DNA of 64,000 nt from NCBI GenBank assembly GCA_028554645.1, contig JAQOOI010000061.1:62001-126000 (forward strand), in the 5' to 3' direction. Within the stretch, counting starts at the first letter, position 1. Each line of letters begins with the position of its first letter. The position numbers and the translations under genes are program-made. This stretch comes from Omphalotus guepiniiformis (lineage: Eukaryota > Basidiomycota > Agaricomycetes > Agaricales > Omphalotaceae). The notes beneath the pieces are model-generated. The model ran no database searches. It was given only the letters and a program-made list of their open reading frames with translations, and was not told the origin of the DNA. Below are positions 55,465-64,000 of the stretch, piece after piece.

Positions 55465-57112
55465 TTTGATATAGGCAAAGTGAAGAATAGAGTTGTTGAA
55501 AGATGGCGAAGTGACGTTGATGTGAAGAGTAGAAGATTTGGGAGAGCTCAAGATGTCCGGCACCTGTAAGTCGAATGGAAGAGACCAGCTACTTGAGAAA
55601 TGTTAGTCCAACAAGCACTCCTTTTATACCCCCTCAAATTGAGTTCCCAGGCCTCGAAGCACACAACCATAGTGCTTGATGCGACTGATGCGATGAATTA
55701 CCAGATCCCGAGGGTTCGGCACTAACTGGCTGGCACTTGCTAGGACTATTTGCTGTATTGGCCAAGAGAATTGCCCTGAAAAGCGATGCGATGAAAACCG
55801 TTGATGGAGTCGTAGACAAGTGATAAGATGGTTATACTCTGTGACAAACATCCAGTTTCTAGGATTCCATGAGGTGCCCACTGCGAAACGCCGTTTCTTG
55901 CTAGTTCTCTAAACCACGTAGGCGGCCTGGACAACGTCACTCTTCACAGCTTCTCATGATTTGTAGAGCTCCACACCGGCGACCGCACACCATGATCCAT
56001 CTAAAGCTTGCAAGTCGAGAACTGTTCGAATTTCGAAATAGAGACGAATTCGCAGTGCCTCCTGGCGCTGGCTAACAACGCGTTTTCTGTTCAACCCAGT
56101 TTCGTGTCTAACAGAGTGGGTCCTCGCTGGGATAGAAATACCAGCGTCAGTCACGGTGTTTCTCCAATATATTGATGGTAATTGTGGGCGTCTTGGGTTA
56201 CGCGGAATGATTGTGCCATATTGCTCCGACAGATGATGTGGCTTGATGTGGTCGTGATTCGTCTCTAGCCCATCCAGTCCCTCTGTTACATCTTGACATT
56301 TCCCTCGAGGTCTCCAGCCGCCAGCGGTTTCACAGTTAGCCCCGGCAGCCCCTGGTAATACCATTGATCTTGATCAATTCACGTTGCCAGTATTTCATCG
56401 GAGGTTTCGCAGTTTGAGCTGTAATCCGTCGTGTTCTGAAAATTCCATTGACGATAAACTTCGTCCAAATCGTTTTCTCCATATTCTTCCGCGCCAAAAA
56501 CAAGAAAAAAACCTGGAAAGCAGAGGTAGAAGAGCAACGCAAGACCAGTTAGAGACCTCCTGGAGGCGCTGGAGACCTCGAGGTGAATTGACATCCTGCA
56601 TAGCACTCCGGCACCACTCACTGTGGGCACATGTTTCACTGTTTGCTGTGCCACTTTCCCGCGCTGAACACGCACCGCCGACGCTATACTAAAAGATTTC
56701 TTTGACACTGACAGTTCTGAATCTATATCGTACACGCAAAGAAACGAAAAAGCAAGTTCAGCAGCTCAATTCCAAACACTCACAATGGGACCCCAAACTC
56801 AGGATAGAGACACTTCGCAAACCTAATCGGATATACCGTTCAAGAGGTTTGCAATCCTTGAATCAACATCTTCAACGCGAAAGCAACTCTCAGCTCGAAG
56901 GCTACTCGCACATCAATAATGGTTTCCAATGAATACTTTCCCAGTACTCCAGGTTCATATCAACGAAAATCATACAAATGCACCGCGTACGTACAACTCA
57001 AAGGAATCAAATTCAAACACTCCTTCCCTGCCACTCTGGACTCCGACTGGCCACATTGTTATTGATATAAGCTCCTTCCAAGATGAGAAGAAATAAGAGC
57101 ACGACCAGAGCT
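55465..57112. other. Intergenic region between the two secreted-protein paralogues
   Basis: About 1.65 kb. Minus-strand frames at 56,379-56,735 and 55,954-56,364 are open but show no domain, and Gln/Ser composition is not convincing. No RNA gene or element ends found. The region right upstream of each paralogue shares CTGTAAG..GGAAGAGACCAGCT-type sequence (55,563-55,590; 57,950-57,973), so the promoters are related. Confidence 0.5.
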
Positions 57113-57855
57113 CTAGTTCTGGATATTGATTTTATCTTCCTCGGAGGATGCAGTGGACAAACTGGCATTGTTGGCTTCCTTGTGGGAGGCAGAGAGTGAT
57201 CCGCCATCAGGAATGGCGATGCCAAGAGGCGCAGGGCTGGCGGGGGTGGAAGAGGCTGGGGGAGCTGGGGGAGCTGGGGGAGGAGTGCTGCTAGGGATCG
57301 TAATGCCAATTCTTTCGTTGGGAACAATGTTATGGTGGTGAGGAGGGTAGTGAGGAAGGTGAGGAGGAGGAGGCATGTGGCAGAACCGGTCATCCCAGTG
57401 CTCAGGATGACCTCCTGCTGGATGTTCATCCCAGATCACGGCAGTTGTCGAAGGAGAGCTAGTTGTCGAGGCAGAGGCAGTCGTCGAGGGAGAGCTAGTT
57501 GCCGAGGCAGAGGCAGTCGTCGAGGGAGAGCTAGTTGCCGAGGCAGAGGCAGTCGTCGAGGGAGAGGCAGTTGTCGTAGACGTGGTGGCCGCGAGCGCGG
57601 TTCCAGCGATAGCGCTCTGAACGACGGGAATGTCATCTCGTGCATAGCTGAATTGCGGGCAAATGGTCAGTAAGATTCTATGCGAAAAGAACAGGACTTA
57701 CTGGACAGGGGCACGTCCCGATCGGCTATTAGACGTAGGCATTAAGTCAGGGCCTTGCAAGTTAGGAAAGGGACATACTGGGCTGGCGCAGCCATAACGC
57801 TGGTAACGCTCAAGGCGGCGAGAGCAAACAAGAGAGAAGAGGCTTTGGTCATCAT
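57113..57855 (-). CDS. Secreted Ser/Thr/Pro-rich protein 2 (paralogue)
   Basis: ATG 57853-57855 gives MMTKASSLLFALAALSVTSV followed by MAAPAQ, clearly related to the start of paralogue 1. One or two introns (57,640-57,780) lead to FSYARDDIPVVQSAIAGTAL, then a Ser/Thr repeat (TTASASATSSPS, about three copies). Next comes GGHPEHWDDRFCHMPPPPHL, matching the WDDRYCKMP block of paralogue 1, then Pro/Ala-rich sequence and ASSEEDKINIQN, TAG 57113-57115. The acidic, Ser-rich C-terminus with a final Ile-x-x motif is also shared. Extracellular, probably O-glycosylated; function unknown. Confidence 0.7.
57447..57570 (-). repeat. 36-bp coding tandem repeat in secreted protein 2
   Basis: About three and a half copies of a 36-bp unit (GAGAGCTAGTTGCCGAGGCA plus GAGGCAGTCGTCGAGG on the plus strand) coding for TTASASATSSPS-type peptides. 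Confidence 0.8.
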
Positions 57856-58747
57856 GTTGACGGCGGGCAAGTGTAGGATATGAAGAAGTTGTTGAATGGG
57901 ACGTGGATAAGAAGGATTAGAATTGGGAAAATCTTCAGATGTCCGGCACCTGTAAGATGGAAAGAGACCAGCTGCTTGAACATGTTCTGCTCGCAGGCTC
58001 TCCTCTTTATAAGCGCGAGGCTTGCAGCGACTGGATGAAATGATACATTGGAGGAGTCGGACTTACCAAATCGGATACTGGATGCGGTGATGGACAATAT
58101 GATGCAGGTTGTAATGGCCGAAGAGTGGTAGTTCCGCCTACCCAAGCGCATATCCGGGTCACCGAGCGATGCGAGCTAGAACCTTTACGGACAGTGTTTG
58201 CTTTCTGTCTATAGATATGTAGTCTCAGAAATTCTGCACTTCTCTACGAGTCCTCTCCTGGCCTCTCGTTTTGTGGCATGAAGCCATCGTGATGGAGTCG
58301 CCAGGCCTTTCCGTGCGTGCGCCAAAAGACCAGAAAGCGCGCTGATGACATCTATTTCTCATTAGAGAAAAAATCACGGGCATCGGGGGCGATTACAGAT
58401 CACCAAAAAATCAGTGAGATTTCCTCCAGCTCGACGTAAATTCCACCTCTTCCGAGACGCACACCGTCAAGCTTAGATCGCCGGGGCTAGACAGCACATT
58501 ATGCAGGCTGAGGATGGGCGATTGTTGTAGGTGCATACGATGAAGTTCATCGTCCAACGCATGTGTGGTCGGTCGCACCAAAGCATCCGAGCGGTGCAAT
58601 GATGCAGACAGCCATGGAGAACGACTCGGATCGCCGCACAGGGAAAGTGCCAAGACCACGCTACATTAACTTTACAGCCAAGGATTCTCGAGAACCGACA
58701 GGAACCGACCTGCTTTCCATCACTCTGAAATTCTCAGGCCTCAGCGC
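57856..58747. other. Intergenic region left of the non-autonomous element
   Basis: About 890 bp with the promoter of secreted protein 2 and short chance frames (58,411-58,811). No gene is supported. Confidence 0.5.
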
Positions 58748-58755
58748 TGAGCATC

Positions 58756-59224
58756 AGGACCCCGGAATGCTCCCCCAAAGGCCGTTTAATGGCGGAGGTC
58801 AAAATGTCTGATTAGAAATGCTCCAAATCGGGTTGAAAATGTCCGAATTTCAAGCGGCCTCCAGTGCCTAATAAAGCAACATTCCGCGCGATAGCGGCCC
58901 GAAAGGCGGGGCGGGGCGGCCAGTAAGTACCCGTAGCATTACAAATACAGCCGCATCAAAAATGCAGCTTCGACTGCGTCGAACTCACAGCTCAAAGGTT
59001 CTATCCGCCAGCGCTACCGCTTGGCTATTAAGGTGTACTTATGCAGAAGTTCTGAAGGATATCGACTACACTGCCGTATACCCAAGGCATTTGTCCGAAA
59101 TTTACATGTGACTGTTTGGCCCTCTGGTGGTCGTTTTGTCCGAATTTCAACTCATATCTTGGCAAAAATCTCAAAAAATTGTCCGAATCTTCAACTGGGA
59201 TTTGGGTGAGCATTCCGGGGTCCT
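58756..59224. mobile_element. 469-bp non-autonomous transposon (MITE-like) with 8-bp target duplication
   Basis: Ends are inverted copies: AGGACCCCGGAATGCTCCCC at the left and its complement with one change at the right, about 24 bp. The 8 bases TGAGCATC flank both sides (58,748-58,755 and 59,225-59,232), a perfect target-site duplication. Eight-base duplications point to hAT or KDZ-type transposases. There is no coding capacity. Inside, ATGTCCGAATTT-like words recur in subterminal positions on both sides. A minus-strand tRNA-like stretch (58,980-59,035) has a TAGCCAAGCGG A-box. The element needs a transposase from elsewhere. Confidence 0.85.
58965..59040 (-). ncRNA. tRNA-like relic within the non-autonomous element
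   Basis: The minus strand reads TAGCCAAGCGGTAGCGCT, a good A-box and D-arm, and some 35 nt later GTGAGTTCGACGCAG, a partial B-box in a stem CTGTG/CGCAG. Acceptor and anticodon arms are not convincing. It may be a captured tRNA fragment. Confidence 0.35.
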
Positions 59225-59232
59225 TGAGCATC

Positions 59233-61098
59233 CAAGGGTACAACTGAATCTCATCAAGCTGCCTGCGTTTACAGATGCTACAAGAGCCGAAGCCTCCTGT
59301 GATATATGATGAAACATCGCGACTCGCGAATCGCTTGAGATCTCAATCATTGAGTGGCTATAGACGAAGCTGATGGACTCGTAGCATTGTAATATAGAGG
59401 CAAACAGGAACCACCCGTTTCCCTCCGTTTCCCCGCGCTCAGTGTTGTGGAGACAATGATATCCAACCGGCCTTGCCTGTAAAGGCTTTCGGAAGTGCGG
59501 GTTGTCTCGAGGCGCTGAAGACCCCTCGGATTAAGAAACCGCAACATGTGCCTTCAAAAAGATCTTGCCTAGTCAGCTACCTGATACAGCGACGGTCGAC
59601 CTTCGAAGTTTCAAGGCAGATTCAAGGGATCACTAGAGAAGAATGTCGGAAATAGTTCCAGTCCAGCTTTCTAGTGAATGAGAAAGGAACTTGAAGGTCT
59701 GAGAATAGGGAAGAGTAGAGAAAAGGTCATCTTCAACAACCACTCATCCCAAAACAGCACTCGGTTGGTAGTCATCAGATGAGCGATCCCAGGCGGACGA
59801 ATCCATGACTCGCATAAGCAGCACTTTGCTGAGCCTTGATCGTGAAGCAAACGTATCCAGAAATCACCTCGACAGCACGCGTTAGGATTCGTCGACACGT
59901 CTCGCCCGAGATACGAAACAACTCGCCCCCGTCAACATCCTGTCGCGCAATGGCCAGCAATACTCCAGGCTAGTTTCCGGATACCATTGTGCAACGGAAA
60001 GGTGGATGCGCGGGGAAATCCGAGCCAAAGGTGTTGTAGGAACAAGATAGGCTCGATGAGCGACAATCTCTCGAGGCAAGGAGGGGGAATAGCAATGTCA
60101 CACACACGAGGCCAAGAAAAGCAAGCCAATCCAACGCGCTCGATCAGCATGCTGGCAGCGAGATGAACTCGTGGAAGGACTCGCAGTATATATTTTCGAT
60201 CGGGAGTGCATATCTCATCACAACGTAGAGCGAACCAAATGGTCAGGCTAGGCGAGACTAGAGAAGAGTATATGAGACTGAAGAATCTCCGGTGTAAAAT
60301 CAATGGGGTAGTGCCTGGGTAGGTCCAAGGCAAGCACGCTCGCCGTTCCACAATTCAAAGCCGATGAGAGAGTAAATAGCCCCTGTGATGCAATTCTCTT
60401 CCAGGACGAATTTTCCAAGAAATTTCAAAGATTTAGCAAGCGGACACCCTGAAGGTTGTCGATGTCATTTAAAGGGATCGGTCGCGACGCTCGCGCAATC
60501 GGTTGAGCCTGTGGCCAACATGTCGGATGTCTTCGTAAAGCAGGATATGTATAGCTTTGCCCAGGAATAGCAGCGTCAAGCCAATCATGGGCTTTTACAC
60601 GATTGTTCACGATATATGGGTCCACGTAGATCTTCTGGTTAGTCTTCTGAGCTCAAGTGCGAGCGTGCCGACAAAAAGTGTCGTGAGTGGGTGTAGAGAA
60701 ACCATTGGAATGCAGTAGAGACTGGTCATAGATGCCAACGCGATGAGGTACAAGGGCAGTCACGACAAAGACCAATGAACCGTACGATGTTTGAACGTTT
60801 GAATGTAAGCTGCTTTCAGATAGTATCCGTCGGGCTGCCAACCCCTCGGTCGGATCGAGCGAGCTGCGAGATCAAAGAGTTCATCGTCGTCTTAAAGTGA
60901 CCGTGATTAAATAATCAGGGATACTCACGCTTCACCTCGCTACAAGTTCACTCTAGATAAGATCATCTGGTGGCAACTCGCAAGCTAACCTGTTCAGTCC
61001 TTTTCATGTAGGCTTATGAGGTACATACATTAACATTTCAAAAGATCTGAAGACAAACCAAATACACAATAAAAAGACTAAAATATTCTACGGTATGT
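59233..61098. other. Long gene-poor stretch with possible decayed coding
   Basis: About 1.87 kb. Minus-strand text looks protein-like in places: FFSLIYSSLVSPSLTIWFAL and TPDRKYILRVLPRVHLAASM (59.9-60.35 kb), and, in another frame broken by one in-frame TGA, SLVFVVTALVPHRVGIYDQS and KIYVDPYIVNNRVKAHDWLD (60.4-60.84 kb). I cannot assemble an intact gene or name a family. A decayed gene is possible. Confidence 0.35.
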
Positions 61099-62802
61099 TC
61101 ATGTACGAACACGAACAGATACACCTACACCATCGCGCGATAATCCCTCTATGAGCTGTGCCGCGTCAGATATCGGAATGAGCTTGTCCCGTCGGGGCAC
61201 CTTCACCACCAAGGAAATCTCCTTCAAACAAACTGTCCGGCCATCTTGAACATCGAGAGAGCAAAGACATCGCCTTTCCACCAACTCTGCAGTGTCCTCA
61301 ATCATTTGACCTATGGAGTTCCACCAGGAGATCATCGACATCTCCAGATTGAAGTTAGTTAACCTTGGAGCGGCAGTGCCGGAAGCCAAGATAGACATGA
61401 TCGTATACGGGTTACACTTCGACTTGAAAGGCACTGAAACAAAGAGTTGGCTGAGGCGCAAAGTCGTTGATAGAAGTTCAAGTAGCTCGTCCGGCGTGAC
61501 GTCAATACTCTGCAGAGAGAGAGTTTGAAGAGATTCGGAGCATAAGACTACCATGGCGAGAAGCGACGCGTTGGGCCAGTCGTGCGAAGAAGGTTCATCA
61601 TTCCAGATATCCGCAGAGAGATGAAGGAAGGCTAAGGAAGGCAAGAAAAGTGCACGAAAGAGAGAGGATAGATTTGTGTAAGACATGAAGCCAAGGTTGA
61701 GAGTTGTCAGGGAAGATGAGGTGAACTTGACATCTTCAGCCAAACCCGCAGCTCCGATATATTTCTTGACAGTGAAACATTTCAAAACCGGGCAAACATT
61801 GATAAGGTCGAAGGCATCGTCGTCAAACAAAATTTCCGCAAAGGTGACAGAGACTAGTTGAGTAAAAGGCATGTAGTATAGTGTGGGGTGACGACTAGGC
61901 AACGATATCGTGTGTAGCTTTGGCGAATCCTCGAAAGCACGCAAGTTTTCAACGACCTCGATAACCTCACTAAAACTCCCGTGAACGTAATGACGAAGCT
62001 CCAAGAATTCAAGCTCGGGAAATCCAGTTTGAGGCATCAGACTTTCGGCGTATTTTGCTAGATGACGCTCGATGGTCAGAGAAACGCGATACCAGCGAGG
62101 ATATTCCTCCAGGAGCATACGGAGTACAGATTGCCTGCCCTCTTGATCGACATGAGTAGTAGTGGTTGTGATATCCTGAACAGCCAGCGTCAAAGGCGCA
62201 CTTCCGGACCTGCGGAGATAGAGACGTAGAAGGTTTGTCAGAGACCGCCGTGACGCCTCGTTTATACCAAAACCAAGATATACGTGAATAGAGGACCATA
62301 GTCGAGGCTGGGAGAGGACGAGCGTTCTCCAGAACGAGCATGTTGACGCGAGATCAAGAGCATACACCTGGCAAGGCCTGTCGCCACCAATACGAGCAGG
62401 AGAGTCGCAGACCAACGTGAAGATTTCTTGGAGTAATTCTGTTGGCAGTTTGCGAATAGCAGACTTCAACGATTGTAGATCTTCTTTGTGCTGTTGTAGG
62501 CGTTTCCGTTTATCTTGAAGAGCGTTGCGTATCTCGCTCAATTCCAGATCGTAAAAGGCCAAGTCAAGTTCGGCGAGTTCAATCTTGCGCAGTAGTTCTT
62601 TGGCTTCAGATTCAGAGGTGGCGAAATAGTCCTTGAGGCGAGGTAAACGGGGATCTTCAGGAGTGGAGTCGAACGCTATGTTGTATCGTTTGCACAAGAG
62701 CTCAGAATTGTCTGATAGTAGCCTGTAGTTAGAATCTGTTCCCGTGTAAGCACCAGAAGCTACTGGAGGCATGAAATGCATACGGGGCTCGTCGAATGCC
62801 AT
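61099..62802 (-). CDS. F-box protein (567 residues, intronless)
   Basis: Likely substrate receptor of an SCF ubiquitin ligase. ATG 62800-62802 (MAFDEPRMHFMPPVASGAYT). Residues about 65-115 form a coiled coil (LRKIELAELDLAFYDLELSE, IRNALQDKRKRLQQHKEDLQ). Next is the F-box: IRKLPTELLQEIFTLVCDSP, LDLASTCSFWRTLVLSQPRL and WSSIHVYLG, matching the common agaricomycete layout of coiled coil, then F-box, then leucine-rich sequence. The rest reads like irregular leucine-rich repeats (LTTLNLGFMSYTNLSSLFRA, LQTLSLQSIDVTPDELLELL). Such genes occur in very large families in mushrooms. Stop at 61099. Starts of this gene and Ubp6 are 234 bp apart and divergent. Confidence 0.85.
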   Translation of the reverse strand: MAFDEPRMHFMPPVASGAYTGTDSNYRLLSDNSELLCKRYNIAFDSTPEDPRLPRLKDYFATSESEAKELLRKIELAELDLAFYDLELSEIRNALQDKRKRLQQHKEDLQSLKSAIRKLPTELLQEIFTLVCDSPARIGGDRPCQVYALDLASTCSFWRTLVLSQPRLWSSIHVYLGFGINEASRRSLTNLLRLYLRRSGSAPLTLAVQDITTTTTHVDQEGRQSVLRMLLEEYPRWYRVSLTIERHLAKYAESLMPQTGFPELEFLELRHYVHGSFSEVIEVVENLRAFEDSPKLHTISLPSRHPTLYYMPFTQLVSVTFAEILFDDDAFDLINVCPVLKCFTVKKYIGAAGLAEDVKFTSSSLTTLNLGFMSYTNLSSLFRALFLPSLAFLHLSADIWNDEPSSHDWPNASLLAMVVLCSESLQTLSLQSIDVTPDELLELLSTTLRLSQLFVSVPFKSKCNPYTIMSILASGTAAPRLTNFNLEMSMISWWNSIGQMIEDTAELVERRCLCSLDVQDGRTVCLKEISLVVKVPRRDKLIPISDAAQLIEGLSRDGVGVSVRVRT

Positions 62803-63036
62803 TATTCTTCCTCGCTGTGCAGATAGATACTGTAGATTTGAGATGTGCTTGAGCGAGCCAGAGATTATGAAAGTGCTCTAGTAGTGGTGGAGAAGATGAT
62901 AGTAGTAGAACAAGATTGCAAAAGGCGATTTGCCATTGACTCAATGGCGATTAGTCACCCCTCGTACGCGTAAGTACATCACTCCTTCCTGTTCCAATCC
63001 ACCATTCCTCATTCTTTTCCTTTATCCTTCCCCATC
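62803..63036. promoter_or_regulatory. Divergent promoter of the F-box and Ubp6 genes
   Basis: 234 bp between the start codons; the Ubp6 side ends in a CT-rich stretch (TTTTCCTTTATCCTTCCCC) directly before its ATG, typical of fungal core promoters. Confidence 0.5.
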
Positions 63037-64000
63037 ATGGCGCCTCTACAAGTAAACATTAAGCACGCAGGAAAAACGCATTCCGTTCAACTAGATCCAG
63101 AGTTGCCACCAGGAGCTTTCAAAGAAGCCGTGTATCAAGTCACTGGCGTTCCCGTAGACAGAATGAAGGTCATGGTTAAAGGTGGAGTGTTGAAGGTAAC
63201 AAATTGAATGGCAATCGATGATTTTTCGTGCATTCACTAATGTTTTTTCCTCTTCTAGGATGATTCAAGCTGGGCGAAGATTGCACCAAAAGCCGTATGT
63301 CATAGCTCGATCCCCTGCGATAGCTAATCTTTGTTGACCTGGGTGGCTTCTTAAGGGTCAGAATTTTATGGTAATTGGTACCGCCGGCGAACTACCTAAG
63401 CCACCCGAAAAACCGATTGTATTCTTGGAAGGCAAGTCTGTCATTTTATTGAGCATCCGTCAGATATGAACAGGAACTTCATCCGGGACACTATAGATAT
63501 GGGCGATGAAGAGCTCGCTAGCGCTGTATGTCAAAAATCATACCCGGAAGTCAAATTTCTGACTTTTGCAATTCGTGCGGATAGCTCGAGAGGCCTGTCG
63601 GATTAGCAAAGTACGCGTGTTCACTTGAACCACAAATTCCAGATCCAAGTCTAACGATTGAAAATTTCTTCCAGTTTGGGAAATACGTGTTACATGAATT
63701 CAACGGTGCAATCTTTGCGCGCGATCCCCGAACTTCAGGTGGCTTTAGGAGTGTGAGTCGAGGTTTTGCTCGTCATTACAATACTCTGAAACGAAATCAT
63801 ATAGCCCTCAATCTGGAAGCTCTGCTACCCCTGCCTCTACCCCTGGGCCTCTGCCTTCCGCACTACGCAACCTTTACACTAACATGTCGCGCACTACGGA
63901 CCCTGTCAATCCCATGACCTTTCTAAATGTTCTGAGACAAGTGGGTGGTCCTCAAATTGTGTGCTGATTTATTGAAGGTCTTATGCGCAATACAAGTCAA
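63037..64000 (+). CDS. UBP6: Ubiquitin-specific protease Ubp6/USP14, 5' part
   Basis: Proteasome-associated deubiquitinase that trims ubiquitin chains from substrates. ATG 63037 gives the N-terminal ubiquitin-like domain MAPLQVNIKHAGKTHSVQLD, PGAFKEAVYQVTGVPVDRMK, VMVKGGVLK|DDSSWAKIAPKA. Further exons read GQNFMVIGTAGELPKPPEKP, IVFLEDMGDEELASA and ERPVGLANLGNTCYMNSTVQ, the catalytic Cys box, then SLRAIPELQVALG and an exon with ATPASTPGPLPSALRNLYTN and PVNPMTFLNVLRQ. The window ends before the catalytic His box. Seven short introns are visible; several exons are under 50 nt. Confidence 0.9.

Noticed and set aside
55954..56735. Minus-strand frames of 118-136 codons
   Set aside because: No domain, no convincing splice sites and no similarity to the flanking secreted paralogues.

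Overview
The window is nuclear DNA from a filamentous basidiomycete, most likely an agaricomycete mushroom-forming fungus. The evidence is many 45-70 bp introns with GT-AG borders and CTAAC-like branch sites, dense genes on both strands, fungal orthologues (HDA1-type deacetylase, LYR-type complex I subunit, eIF2 gamma, MCM10, Ubp6), tandem small secreted proteins, and a large DNA transposon carrying a TET/JBP-like dioxygenase gene, a combination known from basidiomycetes. I could not name the species.

Layout. 1-855: 3' end of an unnamed gene. 0.96-2.94 kb: Dal5-like MFS permease (-). 3.9-4.2 kb: telomere-like repeats next to a degenerate tRNA-like sequence. 4.6-7.7 kb: class II histone deacetylase (-). 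8.3-8.9 kb: complex I LYR subunit (-), divergent from a PP28/PDAP1-like gene (+, 9.0-9.9 kb). 10.2-12.9 kb: basic nuclear protein (+). 13.1-21 kb: an accessory region with three copies of a secreted-protein gene, spread by segmental duplication, plus weak unknown coding. 21.9-23.0 kb: histidine phosphatase (-). 23.3-26.6 kb: long intronless, probably mitochondrial protein (-).

26,906-37,418: a complete-looking 10.5 kb DNA transposon. It has 74-bp terminal inverted repeats starting CACCGGGAG, a 3-bp TGA target duplication, and subterminal 12-bp repeats. It holds an accessory gene (+), a TET/JBP-like 2-oxoglutarate/Fe(II) dioxygenase gene (-), a Tnp2/Plavaka-type transposase (-), and between the last two a 2.5 kb cargo with a protein-kinase remnant and other host-like exons. 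This is the most interesting part of the window.

37.4-64 kb: two tandem cysteine-containing secreted peptides (+), eIF2 gamma (-), two unnamed genes, MCM10 (+), a RING-CH membrane E3 ligase (-), a tandem pair of RRM/RS splicing-factor genes (-), a BAP31-like ER protein (-), two paralogous Pro/His/Thr-rich secreted proteins (-), a 469-bp non-autonomous element with an 8-bp target duplication, an F-box protein (-) and the 5' part of Ubp6/USP14 (+). Housekeeping genes lie in the outer parts; fast-evolving secreted genes and mobile DNA lie between them. All gene models were spliced by eye, so internal exon borders are approximate unless an exon is described explicitly.
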